DNA of 64,000 bases. Source: JAEYKI01 sp036679405 (GTDB taxonomy: Bacteria; Bacillota; Clostridia; Christensenellales; Christensenellaceae). The notes beneath the pieces were generated by a model that was given only the letters and a program-made list of their open reading frames with translations, was not told the DNA's origin and did no database searches. The stretch lies in the NCBI GenBank assembly GCA_036679405.1, contig JAVBVZ010000008.1, positions 1 through 64,000 on the forward strand, given 5' to 3'. Below, piece by piece: positions 43,501 through 51,904 of this stretch. The translations under genes were made by a program, and so were the position numbers. How positions within the stretch are numbered: position 1 is the first letter of the stretch; each line of letters opens with the position of its first letter.

Positions 43501-44491
43501 TTTTGAAGAAGAATTAAAGCGCCTCAATACCAAACGCAATTTGCCCATTTCCATTGTGCTGGCCGACGTCAACTGCCTTAAACTGGCCAACGATGCATTC
43601 GGGCACGCCACCGGTGATAAGATCCTCAAAAAGTCGGCGCGCATCATTCAAAACTGCTGCCGCGGAGACGATATATTCGCACGGGTGGGCGGCGATGAAT
43701 TTGCCATCCTGCTGCCCCGCACCACGGCCGAAGACGCAAAACGGATCGTAGACCGCATCAAATCCATCTGCGCCACCACCCAGATACAGTCGGTGGCCCT
43801 TTCCATCTCTTTTGGGATATCCACCAAAACCGAAGTGCATGACGATATCCGCCAGGTCCAGAAAAAGGCCGAAGATAATATGTACAAAAACAAGCTTCTT
43901 GAGAGTCCCCGGACGCGCAGCCGCACGGTAGACTCCATTATAGCGACCCTATACAAAAAATACGCGGTGGAAAAAAAGCATTCCCAACGGGTCAGCGCCC
44001 TGTGTGAGGCCGTAGGCCGGGAACTCCATTTAAACAGCTACGAGATCAAAGAAATGAAAAACGCAGCTTTGCTTCACGATATAGGCAAGATCGCCATTAA
44101 ATCAGAAATTTTAAATAAGAGCACCGTACTAAGCGACAAGGAATGGATGGAGATCCGCCGCCACCCCGAGATCGGATACCGGCTTTTAAGCTCTCTCAGC
44201 AATTATTCCTACGTTTCGGAATGCATTTTGGCGCATCACGAGCGTTATGACGGCACGGGGTATCCAAAAGGCCTTTCCGGAGAAGAAATTCCTATCCAGC
44301 CTCGTATTATTGCGCTTGCGGAAGCCTTTGATTCCATGACAAGGGAACGCACCTACCACAAAGCCATGTCCGACGAAGCGGCTATTGCGGAAATCCGCCG
44401 CAATGCAGGCACCCAGTTTGACCCGGACCTGGTGGAAGTTTTTATTAAAGCTTATTCCAAAAACAAATTTGCAGACACCAGGGCAAAATAA
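40538..44491 (+). CDS. multi-PAS/GAF GGDEF and HD-GYP signalling protein
   Basis: This 1317-residue soluble protein has several PAS domains (approximately 15-110, 135-235, 425-540, 555-675, 845-960), GAF-like regions (about 250-410 and 680-830), a GGDEF domain with intact GGDEF at about 1052, and an HD-GYP domain with HDIGK (about 1179) and HHERYDGTGYPKG (about 1232). RGDD five residues before GGDEF is a product-inhibition I-site. It can both make c-di-GMP and degrade it, so net direction depends on ligands sensed by PAS/GAF. No membrane segment. ATG 40538 follows GAAAGG; the TTG at 40517 precedes that site. Confidence 0.9.
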   Translation: MNEIFYKSVIGESQIGFAYQKMLADETGSPCDYEIIDANAAFSDIVGIPLDDIIGKKATEILPAVFQNPCKWVESFGDLSRRNKTLDLQTYAQSLSSWFHVKAFSPEPGYVAAFFSNISKEANNESNLAEFFNANPDLLCIMDTEGNFIRINEEWGSSLGYDKTEVEGKNFFEYVLSKDLKKSRNAFSQISKQSPKLNLLIRNLATDGSFKFFEWRGQLKDGFIFASARDVTASIEENKKFERLTSTLEDFLKMSAQTINHQRISDTLLFLSDAKYVAFAQNMSTGEGYRLSSISGSFDKETDRTARDFVQKLMTAVLPADQMERCGKPGQMITTYSGFKEFFGHVGKFDPSFSAPLRMDTGELVFSKIIKDGADLGYLVMVMPKGVPFTQHGFISVYTRGVGLLIDRVRTEEKFSQSQRMLREAQAIARLGRWEWDHDTGNVFLSGESARLFGLGDTHLTLPYESLMERIHPLDQKRIQQSNEAYTAFGDTHEILYRIITRTGEQKWVNQTGRTSLDESDAPLRTTGTMQDLTGIKNAEEKIKELLDQNETIFNGTQNGLFLIRVVMGSRRYRYLKCNNSFADFCGIHADAFAGKTPEEVFGDRVGGKFSNAFGQCLKSKEPYSYEEAVSLPAGSRIWSFALTPIFDNNKPMFIVGSIEDITQKKTAEREIRANLRLNKALLRLSTSGDQSTQEILSIALEQAVRLTQSRDGFVMLPNAQPDGAALWSWSRNTAQKCSVPEGFFKLDVSRAGIWAEAIRSKKPVMMNDFKDRENSELPEGHIPVRRFLSVPVLENGQVVAAVGIANKKAEYTERDQMTLSLVLSNVWALIRRKRSDELLKQEKDLFKTTLLSIGDAILATDQDGKVIVINEVAQELTGFSSKEAIGKKHEDVFHVIDEKTRKRVEAPVPRVLKTGKTIAIANHTILLSKNGREYPITDSAAPIMGENGEIRGVVLAFRDVTFEKEKMDAIRYLSYHDQLTGIFNRPFFEEELKRLNTKRNLPISIVLADVNCLKLANDAFGHATGDKILKKSARIIQNCCRGDDIFARVGGDEFAILLPRTTAEDAKRIVDRIKSICATTQIQSVALSISFGISTKTEVHDDIRQVQKKAEDNMYKNKLLESPRTRSRTVDSIIATLYKKYAVEKKHSQRVSALCEAVGRELHLNSYEIKEMKNAALLHDIGKIAIKSEILNKSTVLSDKEWMEIRRHPEIGYRLLSSLSNYSYVSECILAHHERYDGTGYPKGLSGEEIPIQPRIIALAEAFDSMTRERTYHKAMSDEAAIAEIRRNAGTQFDPDLVEVFIKAYSKNKFADTRAK

Positions 44492-44581
44492 ACTTGGCCC
44501 CGCCGCCTAAAACCCGTTTTCCGCCGTGCAAAAGTGTTTACAGTAAAACATAAATCAAAACGGCACAGGAGGCATATGAAC

Positions 44582-45001
44582 ATGAAAACAATTTATACAA
44601 CCACCATGACCAACACAGGCGGCCGCCATGGAACGGCAGTTTCTCCGGACGGCAGCCTTAAATTTCAAATGGCCGTCCCGGCGCAGATGGGCGGAGAGGG
44701 CGCGGGAGGCACCAATCCCGAACAGCTTTTTGCAGCCGCCTATTCTTCTTGCTTTGGCGGCGCACTTGAACTTGTACTGAGCCAGGCGCACGCAGAATAT
44801 GAAACCGCCACCGTCCAGGCAGATGTTTCGCTGGTGGAAGACCCCGCCGACAAAGGCTGGATGCTGGCCGCCACCATTACGGTAAGCATTAAGGGGCTTT
44901 CTTTGGAGCAGGCGGAAAAATATGCCCGGCTCGCCAACAAAGTCTGCCCTTATTCCAAGGCGACCAAAGGCAATATAGCCGTTGAGGTCAAAGTAGCCTG
45001 A
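44582..45001 (+). CDS. OsmC/Ohr-family organic hydroperoxide reductase
   Basis: A 139-residue peroxidase with the Ohr layout: GGEGAGGTNPEQLFAAAYSSC (first Cys about residue 59) and a second Cys in ANKVCPYSKAT (about 123). Two cysteines and the Arg/Glu-containing N-terminal strand (TGGRHGTAVS) suggest reduction of lipid or organic hydroperoxides. ATG 44582 lies nine bases after AGGAGG; the closer ATG 44576 has too short a gap. Monocistronic with a terminator. Confidence 0.88.
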   Translation: MKTIYTTTMTNTGGRHGTAVSPDGSLKFQMAVPAQMGGEGAGGTNPEQLFAAAYSSCFGGALELVLSQAHAEYETATVQADVSLVEDPADKGWMLAATITVSIKGLSLEQAEKYARLANKVCPYSKATKGNIAVEVKVA

Positions 45002-45023
45002 TACTGATTTTCTTAACTTTTTT

Positions 45024-45049
45024 AAAAACGCCCATTTAAGGGCGTTTTT
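45024..45049 (+). terminator. terminator of the OsmC gene
   Basis: AAAAACGCCC pairs with GGGCGTTTTT around six bases, then T-rich. Confidence 0.9.
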
Positions 45050-45144
45050 CTTTATCCTTTTTCAAATTTACAAAATCTTCATTTGAAAATCCTGCTCAAA
45101 TGTGGCATAGTTAATATATAGGTCTATCTCGAAAGGCAGGTCAA

Positions 45145-45678
45145 ATGGATAAAATCGCGGTTATTTATAAATCCAAATACGGCAGCACGGAACGTTATGC
45201 GTCGTGGATTGCGCAGGAAACGGGCGCCGACCTGTATAAAACTTCGGAGATCACACCGGCAAAAATGAAGAAATACGACGTGCTCGTGTTTGGCGGCGGC
45301 CTTTATGAAGTCAACATTCTCGGAATTTCGCTTTTAAAAAACAATTATGAAAAAATCAAAGACAAGCGGATCGTTGTCTTTTCGGTCGGCTCTTCGCCCG
45401 AATCACAGAAGGCCATCTCTTCGGTCATGGACAAAAATTTCAGCCCGGAAATACAGCATGCCATCCGTTTTTTTCATTTACGCGGCGCGCTCAATTACGA
45501 TAAAATGAGCCCAAAGCATAAATTTATGATGCGTATGCTCAAAAGAATGCTGGACGCAAAAAAACCCGAAGACCTTGACGCGGACGAACGCGGTATTTTG
45601 GAAACTTTTGGCCAGAATACGGATTTTACAAACAAGGATTCCATCCGCCCCATTGTGGACTATATCAAACAGGACTAA
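45145..45678 (+). CDS. flavodoxin-domain protein (HemG-like)
   Basis: A 177-residue flavoprotein-like protein with an FMN-binding P-loop YKSKYGSTERYA (about 8-19) and a Gly-rich FGGGLYEVN segment (about 50-58), the pattern of the flavodoxin_5 / menaquinone-dependent protoporphyrinogen-oxidase group. No haem genes are adjacent, so a general flavodoxin-like redox role is safer. The C-terminal 60 residues are charged and helical. Ribosome site GAAAGGCAGG. Confidence 0.8.
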   Translation: MDKIAVIYKSKYGSTERYASWIAQETGADLYKTSEITPAKMKKYDVLVFGGGLYEVNILGISLLKNNYEKIKDKRIVVFSVGSSPESQKAISSVMDKNFSPEIQHAIRFFHLRGALNYDKMSPKHKFMMRMLKRMLDAKKPEDLDADERGILETFGQNTDFTNKDSIRPIVDYIKQD

Positions 45679-45759
45679 CCGGCCCCATCCATCCGCCCCA
45701 AATTCATTTATTTTTTTTTAGATTTGCAAAAGAGCCGTTTGCAGCCGGCATATGCCGTA

Positions 45760-45787
45760 TTGACAAAACGGTATTTTATGATACAAT
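45760..45787 (+). promoter_or_regulatory. htpG promoter
   Basis: TTGACA (45760-45765), 16 bases, TACAAT (45782-45787): near-consensus vegetative promoter, with the CIRCE element starting five bases later over the transcript start. Confidence 0.85.
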
Positions 45788-45791
45788 GAAT

Positions 45792-45818
45792 TTAGCACTC
45801 GCTTTGGCTGAGTGCTAA
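45792..45818. promoter_or_regulatory. CIRCE operator (HrcA binding site)
   Basis: TTAGCACTC (45792-45800), nine bases, GAGTGCTAA (45810-45818): a perfect match to the CIRCE consensus. HrcA bound here would repress htpG until heat shock. CIRCE normally controls groESL and dnaK operons; on htpG it is less common. Confidence 0.95.
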
Positions 45819-45879
45819 TAATTTTGATTTTACGCCTACGGGCAAAACGTATATACTTTAAACTGAAAGGAAGGATATT

Positions 45880-47766
45880 ATGGCAAAAAAACAATTTAAA
45901 GCCGAATCCAAACGGCTTTTGGACCTGATGATCAACTCCATCTATACGCACAAGGAAATTTTCCTGCGGGAACTGATTTCCAATGCGAGCGACGCGATCG
46001 ACAAAACATATTACAAAGCGCTTTCTGATGAAAACATTGTTTTCAACCAGGACGACTATTACATCCGCCTGACGCCCGACAAGAAAAACCGCACGCTCAC
46101 CGTTTCGGACACAGGCATCGGCATGACCAAAGAAGAACTGGAATCCAACATCGGCACAATTGCACGAAGCGGCTCTCTCGACTTCAAAACCAATAATGAG
46201 AAAAAAGACGGCGTGGAAATCATAGGCCAGTTTGGCGTTGGGTTTTATTCCGCCTTCATGGTGGCTTCAAAAGTCACGGTCATAAGCCGCGCATTTGGCC
46301 AGGAAGAAGCCACCAGATGGGAGTCTTCCGGCTCGGACGGATACACCATAACGGCCGCCAGCCGGGATTCGGTAGGCACAGACGTCATTTTAGAACTCAA
46401 GGACAATACCAAAGACGAAAAATACGATGAATATCTGGACACCTACGCCCTTAAAAACCTGGTAAAAAAATATTCGGATTTCATTCGCTACCCTATCCGT
46501 ATGCAGATGGAAAATACCCGGCTTAAGGAAGGCAGTGACAAAGAATATGAAACGTATACGGAAGACCAGGTCTTAAACAGCCGCGTGCCCATCTGGCGCA
46601 AAAACAAACGCGAACTCAAAACGGAAGATTACGAAAACTTTTATATGGATAAACACTTCGGGTATGACAAGCCGCTCAAAACCATCCATGTTTCGGTGGA
46701 CGGAACGGTCAGCTACACCGCCCTTTTGTTCATTCCTTCCCGCGCGCCTTTTGATTTTTATACAAAAGACTTCCAAAAAGGACTGGAACTTTATTCAAAC
46801 GGCGTTCTCATCATGAACAAATGCGCAGACCTTTTGCCCGATTATTTTGGTTTTGTGCAGGGGCTGGTGGATTCGCAGGATTTTTCGCTCAACATATCGC
46901 GTGAAACGCTCCAGCACGACCGCCAGTTAAAGTTTATATCCAAAAAAATCAAGGCCAAAATCAAATCGGAACTTTTGGCGCTCCAGAAAAAGGACCGCGA
47001 AAAATACGAAGCTTTTTACCAGAACTTTGGCCGTTCGCTGAAATACGGCCTGTATAACAGTTACGGGTCGGAAAAAGAATTTCTTCAGGATCTTTTGATG
47101 TTTTATTCATCCAAAGAAGAAAAACTGGTCACTCTTGCGGAATATGTGAGCCGCATGAGCGAAAACCAAAAATATATTTATTATGCGGCCGGCGAAAGCA
47201 ACGAAAGAATTGCAAGGCTCCCGCAGACCGAACTGGTTGCCGACAAGGGCTTTGAGATCCTCTATTTCACCGAAGATGTAGACGAATTCGCCATCCGCAT
47301 GCTGGGCAGCTATACGGAAAAAGAATTCAAATCCGTCTCGGGCGGAGGCGATCTCGGCCTGGACGAAGAGAAAAAAGACGGCGAAGAGGCCAAAGATGAT
47401 GCAAAAGAAAACAAAGAGCTGTTTGATTTTATGCATGAAACGCTGGGGGATAAGGTGAAAGAAGTGCGTCTCTCCAGGATCCTTAAATCACATCCGGTCT
47501 GCCTGACCAGCGAAGGCGCCCTGACCATCGAGATGGAAAAGGTTTTAAGCACCCTGCCCGGCGACCAGCAGGCTCATGCCGATAAAGTTTTGGAGATCAA
47601 TCCGAATCATGAGATTTACGGCGTTTTGAAAAAAGCTTTTGAGGAAGACAAGGAAAAGCTGAAAATGTACACACGTCTTCTGTATAACCAGGCATTTTTG
47701 ATTGAGGGCCTGCCTATTTCCGACCCCGTCGAATTTACCCAGGATGTTACAAAGCTTATGAAATAA
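45880..47766 (+). CDS. htpG: Hsp90 chaperone HtpG
   Basis: A 628-residue homodimeric ATP-dependent chaperone. GHKL ATPase motifs are ELISNASDAIDK (about 24-35), DTGIGMTKEEL (about 78-88) and GQFGVGFYSAF (about 114-124). The middle-domain catalytic Arg lies in NISRETLQHDRQLK (about 332-345), and a C-terminal dimerisation domain follows. An acidic, Lys/Asp/Glu-rich linker occurs near 490-505. Length is normal for bacterial HtpG. Single-gene unit under CIRCE control with a strong terminator. Confidence 0.97.
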   Translation: MAKKQFKAESKRLLDLMINSIYTHKEIFLRELISNASDAIDKTYYKALSDENIVFNQDDYYIRLTPDKKNRTLTVSDTGIGMTKEELESNIGTIARSGSLDFKTNNEKKDGVEIIGQFGVGFYSAFMVASKVTVISRAFGQEEATRWESSGSDGYTITAASRDSVGTDVILELKDNTKDEKYDEYLDTYALKNLVKKYSDFIRYPIRMQMENTRLKEGSDKEYETYTEDQVLNSRVPIWRKNKRELKTEDYENFYMDKHFGYDKPLKTIHVSVDGTVSYTALLFIPSRAPFDFYTKDFQKGLELYSNGVLIMNKCADLLPDYFGFVQGLVDSQDFSLNISRETLQHDRQLKFISKKIKAKIKSELLALQKKDREKYEAFYQNFGRSLKYGLYNSYGSEKEFLQDLLMFYSSKEEKLVTLAEYVSRMSENQKYIYYAAGESNERIARLPQTELVADKGFEILYFTEDVDEFAIRMLGSYTEKEFKSVSGGGDLGLDEEKKDGEEAKDDAKENKELFDFMHETLGDKVKEVRLSRILKSHPVCLTSEGALTIEMEKVLSTLPGDQQAHADKVLEINPNHEIYGVLKKAFEEDKEKLKMYTRLLYNQAFLIEGLPISDPVEFTQDVTKLMK

Positions 47767-47786
47767 CCACATTTTATAACCCGCTT

Positions 47787-47821
47787 AAAAAGCAGGCAGC
47801 TTAAAAGCTGCCTGCTTTTTA
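47787..47821 (+). terminator. terminator of htpG
   Basis: AAAAAGCAGGCAGCTT pairs with AAGCTGCCTGCTTTTT around a short loop, with T-rich sequence on both sides (bidirectional). Confidence 0.9.
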
Positions 47822-47870
47822 ACATTTTTATCCCTACTCCCGGCCGCCACCTGCGGCCCGCACTTTAACT

Positions 47871-48641
47871 TCACGTGCTTCCGCATAACTGGGTGATCTG
47901 CAGCAAATTGTATCCGAGCCTTGAATCGGCGCTGGGCGTGATCTGTATCACTACGTCAAACTGCGCGGCGCTGTCCGCGGTAAGAGTTATGAAAGCCGCC
48001 TGATTGCTCAATGCCAGATCCGTCATTGCAAATGAAACATCTCCAAAATCCGAACGCCCGACCAGATACTGTGCTCCGGCGGCGTCATAGCTTATGTCAT
48101 AGCTGGTCTGCAGCTCGGGCAAGACCGCATCCGCGCCAAAAAAATCCCTGAACAGCGAAAGCATGTCTTTTTCCCCCACGACCAGGGTACCGTCTTCCTG
48201 CCGCTCATAGTCTGCGTCGCCGTATGCGTTCAGGTACTGGTAGATCACCGCCCACTTTGAAACGGGGCCTATTTCCCCAAACATCATATCGTCCGCCGCA
48301 TATGCAGCCTGTGCGGCTGCCAGCAGCATGGGCGACATTTTTTCCACCGCGGCGTTCGTGTCTCCGCCGAAATACTCATCGTACTGCTCCGGAAACACCA
48401 TATCGCCCGTGTCTATCCCTCCCGTCTGCGCGGCTGCGGACAGCTGCGGCGACGTTTCCGGCTTGGTTTCCCCGGACGCACTCTGAAGCGCCTCCGTAGG
48501 CTGCGCTGCGGACGCAGAAGGGGTTTCGCTTTGCACGGCGGACGGCCGGGCGCTGCCGGTTGCCTCTTTTGCCGGAGAACATGCCGCCAGTACCGCTGCC
48601 AAAATGAACAGCATAACGGCAATTATTGCTTGTCTTTTCAT
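47871..48641 (-). CDS. hypothetical lipoprotein
   Basis: A 256-residue lipoprotein with a signal peptide and lipobox LAAC (Cys about residue 21). A Ser/Ala/Thr/Pro-rich linker runs to about residue 70, then a globular domain that I do not recognise. It would be anchored outside the cytoplasmic membrane. Monocistronic, no informative neighbours; the gap 48642-48876 upstream holds only promoter-like AT-rich sequence for this gene and the divergent one. Confidence 0.7.
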   Translation of the reverse strand: MKRQAIIAVMLFILAAVLAACSPAKEATGSARPSAVQSETPSASAAQPTEALQSASGETKPETSPQLSAAAQTGGIDTGDMVFPEQYDEYFGGDTNAAVEKMSPMLLAAAQAAYAADDMMFGEIGPVSKWAVIYQYLNAYGDADYERQEDGTLVVGEKDMLSLFRDFFGADAVLPELQTSYDISYDAAGAQYLVGRSDFGDVSFAMTDLALSNQAAFITLTADSAAQFDVVIQITPSADSRLGYNLLQITQLCGST

Positions 48642-48876
48642 CTTTTGTCTCCTGAAGTTTTAATTTATGGATATATGATAAACCCTACGGGCGCACATCA
48701 AACAAAAGCATATGAGCCCAACAAAAAATTTTTCTGCCTATATTTGCATCCGTCCCATTTTTCCCATATAATACTATTAATGACTATATATATTTTTTTA
48801 TTTTGATAACTCAACACTTTTAAAAAAACAGTAACATAAATGAATCAATTCTATACACCAATAAAGGAGTCCTATA

Positions 48877-49881
48877 ATGAAAAAAATTTCAATCCTGCTT
48901 GTCATATTTTCTTTTTTATTTTTGTCTTCCACTTGTTATGCTATTGGCAAAACCGTTGAGGTACCTGAATTGGATCTTTCCATGAACATCCCGGATAGCT
49001 ATACTGCCGTTACCCGCAATACCGGGAGCGATTCAGAAGCAAACGCTATCTTACAAGAATATGGTTATTCCGTAGAATCGCTTCAGGATCTCATGAAGCC
49101 CAATCATATTTATTTGGATGCCCTAAACTATACAGATTCCAGTGAAATCATTTTGGTCTCCGTAGAAAACGATGAATCTCCCGAACTAAAAAATTTCAGC
49201 CAATCCGACATTGATGATCTAATCAGTCTAATGACCTCCGGAAGTTTAGAAGATTATTATACGCCCGATCCGGAAGCTGTCATATTGGAAGATATAAAGC
49301 TTACCTATGAGGGTCAGGAACTAATTAACGATACGCTTTACCTTGTTTTCTCTTCTGCATCTACACAAGAGGGCAATACTGTTTATACAAAAAACTACTT
49401 TACCATTACCAGAAATAACGGCATTACTATAAAGCTTTTGTCATATAACGTCCCTCTTTCGCCAGAACAAAACGAATTGCTTTCTTCTGTTGTGAACAGC
49501 ATCTCTTTTTCTTCCCCCGAATCGGACATCCTCCCTTACCAATCAAATAAAAGCTCAGAAAGCAATTTTTCTGAAATAGGCTACAAAATTCTCACGTGGG
49601 TTATAGCTTCAGCGATTATTATCCTTATCTCACTGACTGTTTCGCTCATTAAGAAAAGAGCAAGCAAAAAAGATACGGATATCCCCGCCGGCCAATCTGC
49701 ATCTCCAACAAATAAAAAAGCACCTCATGAAAATGGCAATGCTGATATCTCTGATTCTGATAAAAACGATTCAGATCCTAATATTTCATTAGACAAAGAA
49801 CAGATATATTGTAACCACTGCGGAAAAAAATTACCCTCGGGCAGCGCGTTCTGCCTTTACTGCGGTAAAAAAGTTAAATAA
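48877..49881 (+). CDS. membrane protein with extracytoplasmic domain and C-terminal zinc ribbon
   Basis: A 334-residue protein with a signal peptide (about 1-22), an outside domain (about 25-230), a transmembrane helix (about 237-260) and a polar linker. A zinc ribbon follows (CNHCGKKLPSGSAFCLYCGKK, with its four Cys at about 311-331; the ribbon is the only motif recognised). The layout mirrors the HtrA-like protease at 33338, with an outside domain and ribbons inside. Base composition is more AT-rich than neighbours, suggesting later acquisition. Ribosome site AAGGAG. Function unknown. Confidence 0.7.
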   Translation: MKKISILLVIFSFLFLSSTCYAIGKTVEVPELDLSMNIPDSYTAVTRNTGSDSEANAILQEYGYSVESLQDLMKPNHIYLDALNYTDSSEIILVSVENDESPELKNFSQSDIDDLISLMTSGSLEDYYTPDPEAVILEDIKLTYEGQELINDTLYLVFSSASTQEGNTVYTKNYFTITRNNGITIKLLSYNVPLSPEQNELLSSVVNSISFSSPESDILPYQSNKSSESNFSEIGYKILTWVIASAIIILISLTVSLIKKRASKKDTDIPAGQSASPTNKKAPHENGNADISDSDKNDSDPNISLDKEQIYCNHCGKKLPSGSAFCLYCGKKVK

Positions 49882-49919
49882 AAGCAGAGCGTACAAACCG
49901 GTTTTTTTAGACCGGAAAT

Positions 49920-50231
49920 TTATTGCATAACGTCCACATCCGCAGTAAATACAAGGCCCTTTGCCGCAATCTTTTTGATCTCGGGTAAAACTTCCTCAAT
50001 TTTCCCGGGCGTATCGACCACTTCAATGGTCACCGGGAGATCCGCGCTCAAATCCAGGATGCGCTCGGTATGGATGCGGCCGCTTTTGCCGTACCCTTCA
50101 ATCCCGCGCGTGACCGTCGCCCCTGCAGCGCCCAGTTCTTTAAGCCGGGCCACCAGCGCCACATACAGGCTCTTGCCCTTGTAGACGGCATCCTCGCCTA
50201 CGACAATTTTTAAAAGCTTATATCTTTTCAT
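49920..50231 (-). CDS. DUF190 family protein of the fluoride operon
   Basis: A 103-residue PII-like protein with the DUF190 pattern: YKGKSLYVALVARLKELGAAG (residues 17-37) followed by TVTRGIEGYG. DUF190 genes commonly accompany crcB. It probably modulates the Fluc channel, but no mechanism is established. Last gene of the fluoride-responsive operon. Confidence 0.85.
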   Translation of the reverse strand: MKRYKLLKIVVGEDAVYKGKSLYVALVARLKELGAAGATVTRGIEGYGKSGRIHTERILDLSADLPVTIEVVDTPGKIEEVLPEIKKIAAKGLVFTADVDVMQ

Positions 50232-50252
50232 TGCCTCATGTCCCCTTTCCTT

Positions 50253-50612
50253 TTACACAATGCACCCGGCTAAAGCCGCACCCGCAAAATACCCCGCGAT
50301 CCCGACCGCGAGCGAAAATAAAATGTAAAAAAGCGCGTTCTTTTTTTCGTTATCATGAAAAAGTTCAAAGCCCTCATACATAAATGTAGAAAACGTCGTA
50401 TACGCGCCCAAAAAACCTTCAACCAGAAAAAAAAGCAGGTTTTCGCCGGGGTTTAGCCCCACCACCAGGCCCAGCAGCAGTGCACCGGTCACATTGACAA
50501 AAAAGGTGCCCCACGGAAAAGCGGCGCCTCCCTTCTGTGCAATCCACCTGCCGATCGAATAGCGTGTCACGCTTCCGGCCGCGCCGCCCAGCGCAATCAG
50601 TGCCAGCTGCAT
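50253..50612 (-). CDS. crcB: fluoride exporter CrcB/Fluc, subunit 2
   Basis: A 119-residue four-helix membrane protein with GGAAGSVTRYSIG (about 9-21), GTFFVNVTGALLLG (about 36-49) and TTFSTFMYE (about 73-81), the Fluc channel signature. It pairs with the adjacent CrcB to form a heterodimeric fluoride channel. Its ATG abuts the TAG of subunit 1. Confidence 0.93.
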   Translation of the reverse strand: MQLALIALGGAAGSVTRYSIGRWIAQKGGAAFPWGTFFVNVTGALLLGLVVGLNPGENLLFFLVEGFLGAYTTFSTFMYEGFELFHDNEKKNALFYILFSLAVGIAGYFAGAALAGCIV

Positions 50613-51041
50613 CTATTCGGCCTCCTCTTCTCCGGGGAGGGTACGAGCCGTTTTCAGCTTCCTGCGCTCAACCTCCCGCGCCAGTATGATACCCAGGTAT
50701 GCGGCCCCAAATCCGCAAACCAGCGTCAGCACAATATACAAAGCGGCCGCGGCCATAAGGCCGGAAGCAATCAGGTCCGCCACTTCCCGGCATACGCCTG
50801 AAAAAGTAGTGAAGGCGCCGAGCCCTCCGGTTGCAATCCCCAGCCGGAGCGGCGGGCTTATACGGAAAACTTCCAGCGTAACCGTCAGAAAAAAGGCAAG
50901 CGCAAAACAACCTGCCAGATTTGCAATCAGCGTACCGGCCGGAATGGGCGCCCAGAGGCTATCCACTCCGGGAGCTGTCAGCCAATGGCGCAGCAGCGCA
51001 CCAACCGCACCGCCCGCAGCAATAAAAACGTATTTCCGCAC
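50613..51041 (-). CDS. crcB: fluoride exporter CrcB/Fluc, subunit 1
   Basis: A 142-residue four-helix membrane protein with GGAVGALLRHWL (about 10-21), GTLIANLAGCFALA (about 36-49) and TTFSGVCRE (about 78-86). The start is placed at GTG 51041, with AGAGGAG five bases upstream. A longer frame to ATG 51146 would begin inside the fluoride riboswitch aptamer and is not credible; ATG 51068 is a weaker alternative. The polar C-terminal tail runs past the last helix. Confidence 0.88.
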   Translation of the reverse strand: MRKYVFIAAGGAVGALLRHWLTAPGVDSLWAPIPAGTLIANLAGCFALAFFLTVTLEVFRISPPLRLGIATGGLGAFTTFSGVCREVADLIASGLMAAAALYIVLTLVCGFGAAYLGIILAREVERRKLKTARTLPGEEEAE

Positions 51042-51137
51042 ACGCTTACTCCTCTTTTGAAATTCCATATAAAAAGCCGATGCCTCCTGCCTCATATCCC
51101 GGAAAAGCCCGGCGGCTTTCCGGAAAATTTGTTTACC

Positions 51138-51223
51138 AGAAGTCATCGGCGCATTCGCACCCCTTTAGAAGGGTTCCTGCAAAAACGCGGTTCGGCCAAA
51201 CGGCCCGGGAGAACCTCACTCCC
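51138..51223 (-). ncRNA. fluoride riboswitch (crcB motif)
   Basis: On the minus strand the aptamer reads GGGAGTGAGGTTCTCCC, an AACCGC segment, then GCCGATGACTTCT. Conserved features present are the first GAGG-containing hairpin, the second stem region and the downstream GATG block. The pseudoknot can form between GAGGT and ACTTC. It precedes crcB directly. The expression platform includes an imperfect CCGGAAA hairpin at 51099-51123, between aptamer and ribosome site. Confidence 0.85.
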
Positions 51224-51318
51224 TTATCTGTATTCTAAAGAGCCTTCGTTTTTTTGTCAACTGTGGGCCGGCCTGCGGCCCAAAAGGGCCGCAGGCCGGA
51301 TAACGAGAATCTCTTTCC

Positions 51319-51786
51319 TTATTTGGGTTCATACCCTACCACTGTCCATATGCCGGTATCGTCCTGGCGTACCAACTGCTTTAAGCAAACGGTGGAAGTA
51401 GGCGACTGGTCGTTATCGACCTCAACTACCGCTTCGCCGCCTTCATTTTTTGTGACCTTAAAATCTTCATACGGGATCGGATAATCCCCTTCGATCCCGC
51501 CGGGTTCCATTTGTCCTCCGACAAACACCTGCGCCACAAACGCAGGATCCAGCCGCCAGGGGGAATGCCCTTCATCCACACTCTTTTGGGAATCTTCTTC
51601 CGTGGCCATATCATAGTCTACCGCTACCGAACAACTCTCCCCCCCCTGGGAAGAAGAAGCAGACGTATCCGAAGAAGCGGCCGCCTGCGAAGCCGTTTCG
51701 GATACAGCCGTTGTGCTTTGGGTGCAGCCTGCCATAAAAAAGACAACCAGCACAAAAGCAACCGCCGCAATGTACATTTTTTTCAT
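51319..51786 (-). CDS. hypothetical lipoprotein
   Basis: A 155-residue lipoprotein with a signal peptide and lipobox MAGC (Cys about 21), then a Ser/Ala/Thr linker to about residue 45, and a small domain ending in a TGIWTVVGYEPK-type tail. That tail is reminiscent of secreted proteins with NTF2-like or DUF4829-like C-termini. ATG 51786 is chosen because it starts the signal peptide and follows AGGAGG. Function unknown. Confidence 0.7.
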   Translation of the reverse strand: MKKMYIAAVAFVLVVFFMAGCTQSTTAVSETASQAAASSDTSASSSQGGESCSVAVDYDMATEEDSQKSVDEGHSPWRLDPAFVAQVFVGGQMEPGGIEGDYPIPYEDFKVTKNEGGEAVVEVDNDQSPTSTVCLKQLVRQDDTGIWTVVGYEPK

Positions 51787-51904
51787 TTTTCTATCCTCCT
51801 TGTTTTCCGGAATCATCCGTATGCTTATCCCCGCGCAGATCCATGTAAAACGCCGAGTATCCTCCCTGCGGGATTACAGCCTGCATCAAACCATTTCCAA
51901 ACGT

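Noticed and set aside
50613..51146. 177-residue version of CrcB starting at 51146
   Set aside because: The ATG lies inside the fluoride riboswitch and has no ribosome site; GTG 51041 fits better.
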